64,000 bases of DNA, from NCBI GenBank assembly GCA_964404605.1, contig CAYOKT010000003.1, forward strand, positions 10,554-74,553, given 5' to 3'. The translations under genes and the position numbers were made by a program. Each line of letters begins with the position of its first letter. The stretch's first letter is position 1. The DNA comes from CAYOKT01 sp964404605 (lineage in GTDB: Bacteria > Electryoneota > Electryoneia > Electryoneales > Electryoneaceae). The notes under the pieces were generated by a model. The model worked only from the letters and a program-made list of their open reading frames with translations. It was not told the DNA's origin and did no database searches. This document shows positions 45,788-55,491 of the stretch, piece after piece.

Positions 45788-47164
45788 TCACTCGGCCGAA
45801 GCCGTGTCAACTTCCTTCTTCTCCGGGGGCGGCAGAACGAAAACAACCGTCCGGTTCATCTCGGTGAAGTAGGTGTTCACCACCCGTTTCACATCCTCGG
45901 CGGTGACGGCCCGGTACTTCTCGGGTTTCGTCAGGAAGGCGTTGTAGTCGTCCTCGTAGATCACCGCCTGGCCGATGGCCATTCCCTTGCCCATCACCGT
46001 CTGCAGGCCGAAGATGTAGTCTGCCTCGAGCTGGTTTTTCGCCTTCTGCAGCTCGCGCTCGCTGGGACCGTCCACCCCCAGCCCCTCGATGACCTCGAAC
46101 AGGGCCTTTTCCGCCTCGTCCATCTCCGCGCCGACATTGACCCCGATGTACGCGTAGAACAGCCCGGGGTCCTTCCGGTTGTCGACATTTCCGCCGGCGA
46201 AGCGCGCAACCTGCTTTTCATAGACGCAGGTGCGGTAGATCCGGGAGGATTCCCCGTCCGAGAGGATCTTCTGCGCCACCTTGAGGGCGGGCAGGTCCGG
46301 GTGCTTCGTCTCCGGGATGTGGTAGGACGCCATCAGGAAGGGGAGCTGGGTCGGGCGATAGAACTTCACCCGCCGCTCGCCCCGCTGGGGCGGTTCCACC
46401 GTCCGGACCCCTTCCGGGGGCTCCTGCGCGGGAATGGCGCCGTAGTACTTCTCGACGATGGCGACAGCATCGTGCGGGTCGAAATCCCCGACGATGATGA
46501 CGGTGAGGTTGTTCGGCGCGTAATGGATGCGGTAATACTCCCGCAAGTCGTCCACCGTCCAGCCCTGGATGTCGCTCATCCAGCCGACCACCGGCCACAG
46601 GTAGGGGTGGGCGACGTAGGAGTTGATGAGCAACTGCTCGAACGCCGAACCGAAGAGGCTGTTGTCCGTCCGCATGCGGCGCTCCTCGGCGACCACCTTG
46701 CGCTCCGGCTCCATCGTCTCTTCGGTGATGTTCAGGTTCGCGTCGCGCTCGGCTTCGAGGCTGACGACCAGCTCGAGGTAATCGCTGGCGATGTTCTCGA
46801 AGTACACCGTCATATCCTCGGCGGTAAAGGCGTTCAGCCGCCCGCCGTACCGCTTGACGATGTTGTTGTGCTCCTCGGGACCGTACTTCTTCGACCCGCG
46901 GAACATCATGTGTTCGAACATGTGGCTGATGCCCGTGATCCCGGGCCGCTCGTTGCGGCTGCCGGTGTGCGCCCAGACCTGGAGGGAAACGACCGGCGCA
47001 CTGTGATCCTCGAGCATCAGGAGCTGCAACCCGTTATCAAGGCGGTGTTCCCGGATTTTCAACAGGTCCGGGTTAAGCGCCGACACCTCCCCACCCCCGG
47101 CGGCGGCCCCGCCCGCGGCGGCGAAGAGGACGAGCAGAACACCCGCCGTCCATCGTCGCAACAT
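45788..47164 (-). CDS. M16-family zinc metallopeptidase, catalytic subunit
   Basis: A 458-residue exported pitrilysin-type peptidase. The zinc/catalytic motif is intact as HMFEH (His81, Glu84, His85), with the downstream glutamate region EPERKVVAEERRMR. The signal peptide is LRRWTAGVLLVLFAAAGGAA. GAGGAGG lies directly before the ATG at 47164. It is the first gene of an active/inactive M16 pair, with a 14-bp gap to the next start. Such pairs form heterodimers that degrade short peptides, here most likely in the periplasm. Confidence 0.92.
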   Translation of the reverse strand: MLRRWTAGVLLVLFAAAGGAAAGGGEVSALNPDLLKIREHRLDNGLQLLMLEDHSAPVVSLQVWAHTGSRNERPGITGISHMFEHMMFRGSKKYGPEEHNNIVKRYGGRLNAFTAEDMTVYFENIASDYLELVVSLEAERDANLNITEETMEPERKVVAEERRMRTDNSLFGSAFEQLLINSYVAHPYLWPVVGWMSDIQGWTVDDLREYYRIHYAPNNLTVIIVGDFDPHDAVAIVEKYYGAIPAQEPPEGVRTVEPPQRGERRVKFYRPTQLPFLMASYHIPETKHPDLPALKVAQKILSDGESSRIYRTCVYEKQVARFAGGNVDNRKDPGLFYAYIGVNVGAEMDEAEKALFEVIEGLGVDGPSERELQKAKNQLEADYIFGLQTVMGKGMAIGQAVIYEDDYNAFLTKPEKYRAVTAEDVKRVVNTYFTEMNRTVVFVLPPPEKKEVDTASAE

Positions 47165-47296
47165 GTTGCCTCCTCGTGTCCTCACTATCGTGAATGCGGC
47201 TCCGAATCGTCTTGTATTCAATCCCCGCGCGGCGCTGTGAAGCGGGTCCCCGGCTGCCAATTGCGGCGCTCCGCTCCCTCCCGCCCGACGCTCTTC

Positions 47297-50200
47297 TCAG
47301 TCCCCCGTGGGGTTATAGCTCGCCCGCCACTGCTCGGCGGCCGCCTTCATCAGCTCGACGGCCTTGTCGAGTTGCGGGTCATCGTGGCGGATCATCTCGG
47401 GCGGTCCCAACGGCACGATGTAATCGGGCACGGCGCCGACGCCCTCCTGGTCGAGCCGGGTGCCGAACACGTACCAGCCGCGGAAGGGCAGGCGGATCCA
47501 GCCGCCGTCCAGGGTGGTCCAGCCGCCGGTCGAGATCACGTTCCCCCCGGTTTCGGCCCCCACCAGCGGCCCCCGGCCGATGGTCTGGATGGCGTGACTG
47601 AAAATCTCCGCGTTGGAGTAAGAGCCTTCGTTGCAGATGACCGCGATCGGTTTCTCCCAGCGGTAGAGCGGGTAGCGGGGCTGCGGGTAGCCGATCTCGC
47701 CGTCCCGACCGATGGTGTAGGCGTGCACCGGCTGGGTGAGGATGGTGAGCAGCATGTCCGTCGTCCACCCGCCGCCGTTGTTGCGCACGTCGATGATCAG
47801 CGCGTCCTTGTCGTCCGCGGCGGCGTACAGGTCGCGCTCGAACAGCTCGACCTCCGTCCAGCCCATGCCCTGGATGTGGACGTATCCCACCTCGCCGCCG
47901 GTGGCCTCTTCCACCGTCCGGCGCTTGCTCCGCACCATCAAGTCGTAGGCGAGCTGCCGCAGCCCCGACCAGGTCACGGGAACCAGTTCGAGTTCGAGCT
48001 CCTCGCCGTCCCGCCGGTAGCGGACGAGGGTGGGGTCGCCCGCGCGGTGCTCCAGCGCGCGGAAGAGGTTCTCCGACCGCGAGACCGGCTGCCCCTCGAC
48101 CGCGAGCAGGATGTCACCGGGCTGGAGGCGGCTCGCCTCCTTGTCGGCCGGACCGTGGGGCAGGACGCGGGCGATCCGCAGCCCCTCGCCCTCGTAATCG
48201 GGCGTGAACTCGAGACCGAGGTAGCCGTCCGGCCCCGCGCTGCCGTTGTTGCCCCGGTCGGGGTAGTAACCCATGTGGCTCGCGCCGAGCTCACCGAGCA
48301 TCAGGTTCATGATGTCGGCGAAATCCCGGTCGTGGGAGACCCGCTCCACCCAGCCGCGGTAGGTCTCCCGCACCTTCGGCCAGTCGGCGCCGTGCAGGTT
48401 CGGGTCGTAGAACCACTCGCCGAGGTTGCGCCAGCCCTCGTCGAAGACCTGCAACCTCTCCTTCGTCTTGTCGATCGCCAGGGTGGCCTTGAACGATGTC
48501 GTCTCGACCGACCCGCCGTCCAGCGGGACGTAAGCCGGGCGGCCGCCCTTGAGGAAGTAGATCTTCTTCCCCTCCGGGCCGAGATGGGCCGCTTCGGGCT
48601 TCGTTCCGCCGGTGGTGATCGCCTTCAGGTCCTCGCCGAAGCGGTTGACGCTGAAGAGATCGCGCTTCCCCTCCACGGTGCCGATGAACGCGATGCGGTC
48701 GCCCTTCGGGTGGATTCCGATGACGAATTCATCGGCGGGAAGGTTCGTCGCCCGGCGGCCGCGGAGGTGGATGTCCTCGAAGTCGATACGCACCCGGAAG
48801 GTGTCCTCCTCGGCCTCTTCGCCCTTCTTCTCTTCCTCCTCTTCCTCCGACTTCTCGTCGTTCTTTTTCTTCTTCTTGTCCCGGGTCTTCTCCCAGATTT
48901 CCCACTCTTCCTTCGTGCGCTCGTCATCGGCGCGGGTGAGGTAGAGGAAGTAGCCGTCGTACTGGTTGCTGAAGCGCCGGGTGGACCAGGCGATCATCCG
49001 CCCGTCGGCGGACCACACCGGGCCCATGTCATCGTCCGGGTGCTGGCTGATGTTCACCGCCTCGCCGCCCTCGGCGGGGATGATCCAGATGTCCGAGTTG
49101 TAGTTCCGGTCCTCGCGGGAGAAGGCGATCCAGCGGCCGTCCGGCGACCAGGAGAACTCCGGGGTCGACCAGTGGTTGAAGAGAACCCGGTCGTTCGTGC
49201 CGTCGGCGTCCATGACATGCAGGTCGCCCTTGCCGCGGATGTAGGCGATCCGGTCCCCCTTGGGCGACCACTTCGCCTGGAAGCACTCCTCGCCGCCGTC
49301 GGTGAGCCGCACGATCTTGTGGTGCTTCGCCAGCCGCAGGTTGCTCTCCTCCGGGTCGTCGGAGATGAGAAGGCAGATCGCCCGCGCACCGTAGCGGTCG
49401 GTGACGAAGAGCAGGGTGTCGGCTCCGCCCGGCTTCCAGCTCACTTCATTGTCGCGCCAGGGGGAGGGCACGGGGGCCGCCGCCCGCCCGCCAAGTTCCA
49501 CGTTGACGAGCACGATGTCGCCGTGCACGACGAGGGCGAACTCCTCGCCGTCATCGCTGACTTCGATCTCGTCCGCCTCGCCGCTGAACTGTTTCACGCT
49601 TACGGGATTGGTGATCTGGTCGTCGGCGACCTCAATGGTGAGCGCCCTCGGCTCGCCGCCCTCGGAGGGGTCGAGCAGGTAGAGGCCGGTGCCGTCCTCG
49701 AGGACGATCCGCCCGGTGGCCGAACTGATGCCCGCGCTGCGGACATCGCTGTCCACGAAGTGTGTCACCTGCGCCTTGTTCGACCCGTCCGCGTTCATGC
49801 GCCACAGGTTCGCGGTCATCGAGCTGTCGGCGTCGGAGATCCAGTAGAGGGTCTTCCCGTCCGGACCGAAGAGGGGGTTGGTGTCATAGCCGCGGTGCGT
49901 GGTAAGCTGGAGTGGGTCTTCACCCGGGGTGTAGAGCCAGAGATCCCGCTGGTAACTTCCCCGGTAGTGCCGCCGCCCGAACTTCACCCGTCCGACGGCG
50001 AGGAGGTAGGTGCTCCCGTCCGGGCTCACGGCCACCTCGTCGGCGAAGGTGTCCGCCAGCCGCTCGGGTGTGCCGCCCCCTGCGGGGACGCTCCACACCT
50101 GGTTGCCCATCGGGTAGTCGAACAGCCGGCGCGAGGTGAACAGCACGCTGGTCCCATCCGCGCTCCACGCCCGGGGGATGTCCCTCGTCGAGGCGTAGGT

Positions 50201-50509
50201 CAGGCGTTGGGGCGTGCCTCCCCCGGCGGGGATGACGAAGACGTCGTCATCGCCGTACCGGTCCGAGGAGAAGGCGATCTTCGCGCCGTCCGGCGAGAAG
50301 ACGGGGTGAGCATCGTAGGCCGGGTGAGCGGTCAGGCGGACGGCTGTCCCGCCATCGGAAGAAACCCGCCACAAGTCGCCCTGGAAGGAGAACACCACCG
50401 TGGTACCGTCCGGAGAGAGAACGGGATACCGGGGGAAAAAGGCGTCGGAAGAGAACGCGGTGGCTGCGGTCAGGGCGAGGGCGAGGAGAGCAGTGCCGAA
50501 CGTTTTCAT
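47297..50509 (-). CDS. Tricorn-like serine protease (beta-propellers, PDZ, S41 catalytic domain)
   Basis: A 1070-residue exported tricorn homologue. A short signal (FGTALLALALTAATAFS) is followed by WD40-like/PD40 propeller blades to about residue 660 (FSPDGAKIAFSSDRYGDDDV, WSPKGDRIAYIRGKG). A Lys- then Glu-rich segment at about 540-567 splits the second propeller. Then come a core domain with Ser744-His745 (LGASHMGYYPD), a PDZ domain (about 761-850) and the catalytic end with Ser965 in NEGSYSNAE. Archaeal tricorn has Asp after the nucleophile; this protein has Asn. GAGGTG precedes the ATG. It should cut oligopeptides in the periplasm, next to the M16 pair. Confidence 0.92.
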   Translation of the reverse strand: MKTFGTALLALALTAATAFSSDAFFPRYPVLSPDGTTVVFSFQGDLWRVSSDGGTAVRLTAHPAYDAHPVFSPDGAKIAFSSDRYGDDDVFVIPAGGGTPQRLTYASTRDIPRAWSADGTSVLFTSRRLFDYPMGNQVWSVPAGGGTPERLADTFADEVAVSPDGSTYLLAVGRVKFGRRHYRGSYQRDLWLYTPGEDPLQLTTHRGYDTNPLFGPDGKTLYWISDADSSMTANLWRMNADGSNKAQVTHFVDSDVRSAGISSATGRIVLEDGTGLYLLDPSEGGEPRALTIEVADDQITNPVSVKQFSGEADEIEVSDDGEEFALVVHGDIVLVNVELGGRAAAPVPSPWRDNEVSWKPGGADTLLFVTDRYGARAICLLISDDPEESNLRLAKHHKIVRLTDGGEECFQAKWSPKGDRIAYIRGKGDLHVMDADGTNDRVLFNHWSTPEFSWSPDGRWIAFSREDRNYNSDIWIIPAEGGEAVNISQHPDDDMGPVWSADGRMIAWSTRRFSNQYDGYFLYLTRADDERTKEEWEIWEKTRDKKKKKNDEKSEEEEEEKKGEEAEEDTFRVRIDFEDIHLRGRRATNLPADEFVIGIHPKGDRIAFIGTVEGKRDLFSVNRFGEDLKAITTGGTKPEAAHLGPEGKKIYFLKGGRPAYVPLDGGSVETTSFKATLAIDKTKERLQVFDEGWRNLGEWFYDPNLHGADWPKVRETYRGWVERVSHDRDFADIMNLMLGELGASHMGYYPDRGNNGSAGPDGYLGLEFTPDYEGEGLRIARVLPHGPADKEASRLQPGDILLAVEGQPVSRSENLFRALEHRAGDPTLVRYRRDGEELELELVPVTWSGLRQLAYDLMVRSKRRTVEEATGGEVGYVHIQGMGWTEVELFERDLYAAADDKDALIIDVRNNGGGWTTDMLLTILTQPVHAYTIGRDGEIGYPQPRYPLYRWEKPIAVICNEGSYSNAEIFSHAIQTIGRGPLVGAETGGNVISTGGWTTLDGGWIRLPFRGWYVFGTRLDQEGVGAVPDYIVPLGPPEMIRHDDPQLDKAVELMKAAAEQWRASYNPTGD

Positions 50510-50764
50510 CGTGCACCTCGCAGGGAAAACCGGATCCGGGCCGGGGTTAAGGCTCCCTCCCCCCGGCTGGGTAGTCGGATGAGAAACACAGGTTCGCAAA
50601 GGTAGTCCCTGGAGCGAACGCTCGCAAGCAAGCGGTGGGCCGGGTGGGCCGTGGGCGTTTCTCGCGCCCCCCCGCTGGAGCGCTTGCAAGGGTGCGCTCC
50701 GGAAATCAAATTGTTACATTTGACGGCTTCGATGTGGCAACAGGTCTTTCGCGCGAGGAGCGCC
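50510..50764. other. Divergent intergenic region
   Basis: The 255 bases between the tricorn-like gene (-) and the AlkD-like gene (+) hold no gene. An A+T-rich pocket TTGTTACATTTGACGGCTTC at 50711-50730 includes TACATTTG, which fits the Bacteroidota -7 consensus TAnnTTTG, about 43 bp before the AlkD start. No clear -33 element is visible. Confidence 0.4.
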
Positions 50765-51490
50765 ATGACACCGATCACCGTCCAGGAGCTGTATGACTGG
50801 CTCCTGGAACGGATGCAACCGCTGGCCGATCCGGACTATGCCGGGAAGCTGGTCCGCATCGCGCCCGGCATGACAAACCTGATCGGGGTGCGGGTTCCCC
50901 GGCTGCGTTCGCTGGCGCGGGAGGCGAACCGCGTCCTGCGGCCGGAACCCCTCCTCTGGGCGCAGTACCTCAGCCGTGTACTCCCCGGGCGGGGGCGCGA
51001 GGAGATCCTTGTCGGTGCGTATGGTCTCGGCCGCCGCGCGGCGCTGCTGGACGACCTGTTCGGCGAGCGGGCCGGGGGATGGGGCCGCGAGCTGGACAAC
51101 TGGGAGACCACCGACAACATCGGGCAGCTTGTCGGCTGGTGGGTTCTCGCGGACATGAGCCGCATCGGCTACCTCGAAGCCTGGGCGATCCGCGGGGAGA
51201 CCCCGTGGAAGAAACGACTGGCCGTGGTCGCCACGGTCCCCCTCAACCACGGCGGGGAGTGCCACCCGAACGATACCTTCCGCGTGCTGCGACACCTGAT
51301 GACATCCGACGAGCCGATGCTGCGCAAGGCGGTGGCCTGGGCCATCCGCGAGGTCGGGGACACGGAAGCGGTGGAACGTTACCTTGCGTGGTGGGCGCCG
51401 AGAGTGAAACGCGGCCTGCTGCGCGAGGCGACGGCGAAACTGCCCGACGAGAGCCGCCGCCGGCTGCTCCTGCTCGCGGAAGCGGCCTGA
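50765..51490 (+). CDS. AlkD-like DNA alkylation repair protein (HEAT-like)
   Basis: A 241-residue all-helical protein of the AlkC/AlkD glycosylase family, which removes bulky or positively charged alkylated bases from DNA without base flipping. Residues equivalent to the AlkD active site are visible by eye: Trp and Asp in DNWETTDNIGQL, Arg in WKKRLAVVATVPL and Trp in LRKAVAWAIREVG. The ATG at 50765 follows GAGGAG; an in-frame ATG eleven codons earlier is less likely. It appears to be transcribed alone or with the deaminase gene 50 bp downstream. Confidence 0.85.
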   Translation: MTPITVQELYDWLLERMQPLADPDYAGKLVRIAPGMTNLIGVRVPRLRSLAREANRVLRPEPLLWAQYLSRVLPGRGREEILVGAYGLGRRAALLDDLFGERAGGWGRELDNWETTDNIGQLVGWWVLADMSRIGYLEAWAIRGETPWKKRLAVVATVPLNHGGECHPNDTFRVLRHLMTSDEPMLRKAVAWAIREVGDTEAVERYLAWWAPRVKRGLLREATAKLPDESRRRLLLLAEAA

Positions 51491-51540
51491 GGGGTCGCGG
51501 ATACTTTTTCCGTTCAGCTTCCATGAAACATGGTAAAAGC

Positions 51541-52815
51541 ATGGCTTCGCTGTTGATCCGGGATGTCGTCGTCGAGGGGCGGCGCACGAACATCTTCTGC
51601 GAGAACGGGCGCATCGCCGCCATCGACGGCGAGCCGCGGGCGGCGGACTCCGTGCTCGAGGGGAGGGGAATGCTGGCGATGCCCCCCCTGATCAACAGCC
51701 ACACCCACTCCGCGATGACACTCTTCCGCGGCAACGGCGATGATCTTCCCCTGATGGAATGGCTGGAAACCAAGGTTTGGCCCTACGAACAGGGAATCAC
51801 GGAGGAGGAGGTCTACTGGGGTGCGAAGCTCGCCTGCCTCGAGATGGTCAAGAACGGCATCGGCTTCTTCAACGACATGTACTGGGACTTCCACGCCGTG
51901 GCGCGCGCGGTGGAGGAGACCGGGCTGCGGGCCCACCTCTCGGCGGTGTTCATCGACTTCGGCGATGCTGCGCGGGCGAAGGAGCAGGAGCGGACCAACA
52001 TCCGCCTGATCGAGGAGGTCCGGCAGTATTCCGACCGCATCCGGTTCGCGGTCGGGCCGCACGCGATCTACACCGTCACCGAACCGGCGCTCCGCTGGGC
52101 CGCCGAATTCACCGCGGAACACGATATCATTCTGCACACCCATCTCTCGGAGACGGAGCAGGAGGTCCGCGACTGCCACGCTCAGCACGGGTGCAGTCCC
52201 GTCGAGTACCTCCACCGGCTGGGGATGCTCTCGCCGCGTCTCGTCGCCGCCCACACGATCTGGCTTTCGGAGGAGGACATCCGCCTGCTCGGTGAGCACC
52301 GGGTCGTCTGCGCGCACAACCCGGTGAGCAACATGAAGCTCGCGGTGAACGGGGTCTATCCTTACAGCAAGCTGAAGGATGCGGGCGCGGTGACGGCGAT
52401 CGCCACGGACGGGGCCGGGTCGAACAACAACCTCGACCTGCTGGAGGAGTTGAAGGTCGCCGCGCTGCTGCAGAAATTTCACAACAACGATCCCACCGCC
52501 CTTCCCGCGGGGGAGGCGCTGGACATGGCGATCGAGAACCCTGCCCATGTCTTCGGCCTTTCGGGCAAGAAACTGTTCGTCGGGCGCGAGGCCGACATCC
52601 TGCTGATCGACCTGGGCAAGCCCGAGATGAATCCTCCGCACAGCCTCGCCAGCCACCTCGTCTATTCGGCCAACGGCTCCGTGGTGGACAGCCTGGTGGT
52701 GGATGGCAGGGTTCTGATGGAGCACCGGGTGGTGGAAGGGGAGGAGGAGATCGTCGCGAAGGCGAACGAGGCGGCCGGGAGGATGGTCGCCCGCGTGGAC
52801 GAGACGGTGAGCTGA
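51541..52815 (+). CDS. mtaD: 5-methylthioadenosine/S-adenosylhomocysteine deaminase-type amidohydrolase
   Basis: A 424-residue amidohydrolase that probably deaminates methylthioadenosine or S-adenosylhomocysteine in methyl-group salvage; chlorohydrolases such as TrzN share the fold. Metal and active-site motifs are PLINSHTHSAMTLFRG, HTHLSETEQEV, AAHTIWLSEEDI, HNPVSNMKLA and ATDGAGSNNNLDLLEE, in the normal order. The start is uncertain: ATG at 51541 gives the usual MASLLIRDVVVEG beginning, and an ATG six codons earlier (51523) is also possible; neither has a strong ribosome binding site. Assignment to this subgroup rests on overall motif context. Confidence 0.85.
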   Translation: MASLLIRDVVVEGRRTNIFCENGRIAAIDGEPRAADSVLEGRGMLAMPPLINSHTHSAMTLFRGNGDDLPLMEWLETKVWPYEQGITEEEVYWGAKLACLEMVKNGIGFFNDMYWDFHAVARAVEETGLRAHLSAVFIDFGDAARAKEQERTNIRLIEEVRQYSDRIRFAVGPHAIYTVTEPALRWAAEFTAEHDIILHTHLSETEQEVRDCHAQHGCSPVEYLHRLGMLSPRLVAAHTIWLSEEDIRLLGEHRVVCAHNPVSNMKLAVNGVYPYSKLKDAGAVTAIATDGAGSNNNLDLLEELKVAALLQKFHNNDPTALPAGEALDMAIENPAHVFGLSGKKLFVGREADILLIDLGKPEMNPPHSLASHLVYSANGSVVDSLVVDGRVLMEHRVVEGEEEIVAKANEAAGRMVARVDETVS

Positions 52816-52891
52816 GGGAGCAGTCGATTCCCGGGGACATGACCGGGCGCCGGAACCCGGTTTCCGGCGGGGAGCGTAAAGGAGCAGGGAC

Positions 52892-54280
52892 GTGAACGCT
52901 TGGGCGCGCACGCTGCGGGATTGGATCGGCCGGGTGGAGGCGTATGACGGCCGGGATGAGACCATCCGCCGGGCCTCCCCGGTGGTGCGTGTCCTCGTGC
53001 TGCTCTACCGTTTCATCCAGATCACGCTGCGAGAGTTCCTCCAGGACAAGCTGCTGCTGAAGTCGGCGGCGCTCACCTTCGCCAGCCTGCTCGCACTGGT
53101 GCCCCTGCTGGTGATCTCGTTCAGCCTGTTCAAGCTCTTCGGCGGCGCGGAGTGGTTCACCGAGGTGCTCCGGCCGATCCTCCTCCGCAACCTCGCGCCC
53201 GGCAGCGGCCCGGCGGTGGCGCAGCGCGTGCAGCAGGTGATCGAGGGCGCGGGCGGGGCCACCCTCGGCGGGGTCGGCGTGATCCTGCTGGTGCTCACGG
53301 TGTACGGCATCTTCACCGGCATCGAATCCACCTTCAACGGCATCTGGGGCGTGCGCAGGGGGCGCGGCCCGGTTCACCGCCTGCCCCTCTACTGGGGACT
53401 GGTGACCATCATCCCCATCCTCGTCATCGGCTCCTTCGCGATCACGACCTACATCATCGCCCTTCCGCTGGTGCACCAGGCGGTCTCACGGGTGGGGATC
53501 GCCGTCTCGCTGGTCAACCGGCTGCTGCCCGGGTTGATGGTGATGATCGGCTTCTACCTGCTCTACCAGTATGTCCCGAACGCCCGGGTCGCCCGCCGCG
53601 CAGCGCTGCTCGGCGCGGTGGTCGCCGGGCTGATGTACGAGGGTGTCAAGGGGCTGTTCATCTTCTACACCGGGAAACTGGTGCAATACGACGTGATCTA
53701 CGGCTCCCTCGCGGCGCTCCCCCTGCTGATGGTCTGGATCAACCTCTCGTGGATCGTGGTGCTCGCCGGCGTCGAGGTCAGTTTCGTTTCGCAATACTTC
53801 GGGGTGCTCCTCGCCGAGCCGAAGCACCTGCGCCTCTCCCGCCGTCAGCAGGACGCCCTCGCCTACCTGATGCTGGCGGAGGCGACGGCGGCGTTTCGCG
53901 GGCTGCGGGAGCGGGTCACCCTGGAGGAGTGGGGCCGGAAGTGGAACATTCCGCCCTCGGTGCGCGAGGAGATCGCCGGCCGCCTGTTCGCCGGGGACCT
54001 GATCCGGCGGACCGGCCCCGGGGATGGCGAGATCCTCCTCGCGCGCGATCCCGACAGGATTCCGCTCAGCGAGGTCGAGGCGATCCTCGCGGGGGAAGCG
54101 AACACGGATTGGGAGTGGCCGGGGGATTCCCAGTGGAGCTGGCTGCGCGATTGGATCGACCGGAGAAAAGGCGCCGACCTTGATGCCAGCGGAACCCGGA
54201 CCCTCGGCGAGGTCGTCAGCCGGATGAGCGAGGAGAGCGTCACCGCCGCCCGCGGCGATAGCGGAGGAGAGGCGCGATGA
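52892..54280 (+). CDS. YihY/BrkB-family inner-membrane protein with C-terminal helical extension
   Basis: A 462-residue polytopic membrane protein of the YihY (formerly BrkB/RNase BN) family; the transported molecule is not established. Helices include SAALTFASLLALVPLLVISF, GGVGVILLVLTVYGIFTGIE, and the family segment LYQYVPNARVARRAALLGA. The last 160 residues (from about 300) form a soluble extension with a winged-helix-like pattern (VTLEEWGRKWNIPPSVREEI) seen in longer family members. The GTG start follows AAAGGAGCAGG. The stop overlaps the ABC-2 permease start by four bases (ATGA). Confidence 0.88.
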   Translation: MNAWARTLRDWIGRVEAYDGRDETIRRASPVVRVLVLLYRFIQITLREFLQDKLLLKSAALTFASLLALVPLLVISFSLFKLFGGAEWFTEVLRPILLRNLAPGSGPAVAQRVQQVIEGAGGATLGGVGVILLVLTVYGIFTGIESTFNGIWGVRRGRGPVHRLPLYWGLVTIIPILVIGSFAITTYIIALPLVHQAVSRVGIAVSLVNRLLPGLMVMIGFYLLYQYVPNARVARRAALLGAVVAGLMYEGVKGLFIFYTGKLVQYDVIYGSLAALPLLMVWINLSWIVVLAGVEVSFVSQYFGVLLAEPKHLRLSRRQQDALAYLMLAEATAAFRGLRERVTLEEWGRKWNIPPSVREEIAGRLFAGDLIRRTGPGDGEILLARDPDRIPLSEVEAILAGEANTDWEWPGDSQWSWLRDWIDRRKGADLDASGTRTLGEVVSRMSEESVTAARGDSGGEAR

Positions 54281-55491
54281 GCAGGCCTTCCTGGAACACG
54301 GTGGCCCTGATCTGGAAGAAGGAGCTGCTCGACATGCTCCGCGACCGGCGGACGGTGATGTCGATGATCGTCATGCCGATCGTCCTCTTTCCGTTGCTCC
54401 TCATCGGCGTCTCGGCGATCGTCTCCTCCCAGGTGAAGAAGATCAGCGAGACCCGCTACACCATCCCGGTCATCCATGCCGGGAGCGTTCCGGAGATGAT
54501 GGCCGAGTTACAGCAGGACGACAACATCCGCTTCGAGGATTTCGGCGATTCCATCCAGGTGGCGCGCACGCTGGTGGCCGGCGGGGATGTCCCCGCGGCG
54601 CTGGTGATGCCCGGGGAGGGGTTCACCCGGGAGGGCGAGCCTCCGGTCATCACCCTGCTGCTGAACAAGAGCAGGGATGCCTCCGAGATGATCGGCGGGC
54701 GGATCAGGGAGCGGCTCGGCGAGCTGCGCCTGAACTGGGCGAAGGAGCGGCTGGCCGAGATCGGCGCCCCGGTGACCGTGCTGCGGCCGTTCAAAGTAAG
54801 CGAGGAGAACATCGCCAGCAGCGAGGAGATGGCCGGGCGCTTCATCGGCGGGTTTCTCCCCTACATCATGATCCTGATGGCGCTCACCGGGGCGATGTAC
54901 CCGGCCATCGACCTCACCGCCGGCGAGAAGGAACGCGGGACCATGGAGACCCTCCTGGTCAGCCCCGCGAGCCGGCTGGAAGTCGTCCTCGGGAAGTTCC
55001 TCACCGTGATGGTCGCCTCGCTCACCGCTTCGGTGGTGGCGCTGTTCTCCATGGGGGTGGCCTTCGCGTACGGCTTCACGATGTTCCTGCCCGCCGAGGC
55101 GGCCACGGCGTTTCAGCTCCACTTGAACCCGCTGCATGTCCTCGCGGCTGTCGCCCTGCTGATCCCTCTCGCCGCGTTCTTCTCCTCGCTGCTGCTCTCC
55201 ATCTGCATCTTCGCCCGCACCACCCGCGAGGCGCAGAGCTACGTCACCCCCCTGACCATCCTCGTCATCCTCCCGGCGATGATGTCGATGATGCCGGGCG
55301 GCGGGATTTCACAGGCGCAGCTCTGGATCCCGGTGGTAAATGTCTCCCTGGTGGTGAAGGAGATCTTCCAGGGGACGCTCAACCCCTCGACGCTGCTCAC
55401 CGTGCTGTTCTCCACAGCGCTCTACGCCGCCGCCGGCATCGCCCTGACCACGCGTGTTTTCCAGCGTGAAAGCGTCCTCTTCCGGGTATGA
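54277..55491 (+). CDS. ABC-2 type (NatB-like) transporter permease
   Basis: A 404-residue permease: one N-terminal membrane helix (MSMIVMPIVLFPLLLIGVSA), a large extracytoplasmic domain (about 50-185), then five C-terminal helices, with the conserved ABC-2 segment DLTAGEKERGTMETLLVSPA. This matches NatB/YhaP-type sodium or drug export permeases. Its ATPase partner normally lies directly upstream but here the neighbour is YihY, and no ABC ATPase gene is in the window. GGAGGAG precedes the ATG. It overlaps both YihY and miaB by four bases, so it sits in a tightly packed operon. Confidence 0.87.
   Translation: MSRPSWNTVALIWKKELLDMLRDRRTVMSMIVMPIVLFPLLLIGVSAIVSSQVKKISETRYTIPVIHAGSVPEMMAELQQDDNIRFEDFGDSIQVARTLVAGGDVPAALVMPGEGFTREGEPPVITLLLNKSRDASEMIGGRIRERLGELRLNWAKERLAEIGAPVTVLRPFKVSEENIASSEEMAGRFIGGFLPYIMILMALTGAMYPAIDLTAGEKERGTMETLLVSPASRLEVVLGKFLTVMVASLTASVVALFSMGVAFAYGFTMFLPAEAATAFQLHLNPLHVLAAVALLIPLAAFFSSLLLSICIFARTTREAQSYVTPLTILVILPAMMSMMPGGGISQAQLWIPVVNVSLVVKEIFQGTLNPSTLLTVLFSTALYAAAGIALTTRVFQRESVLFRV

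Noticed and set aside
46301..50605. A 1434-codon plus-strand open frame
   Set aside because: It is antisense to the tricorn-like and M16 genes, whose catalytic motifs are intact; its composition is that of a shadow frame.
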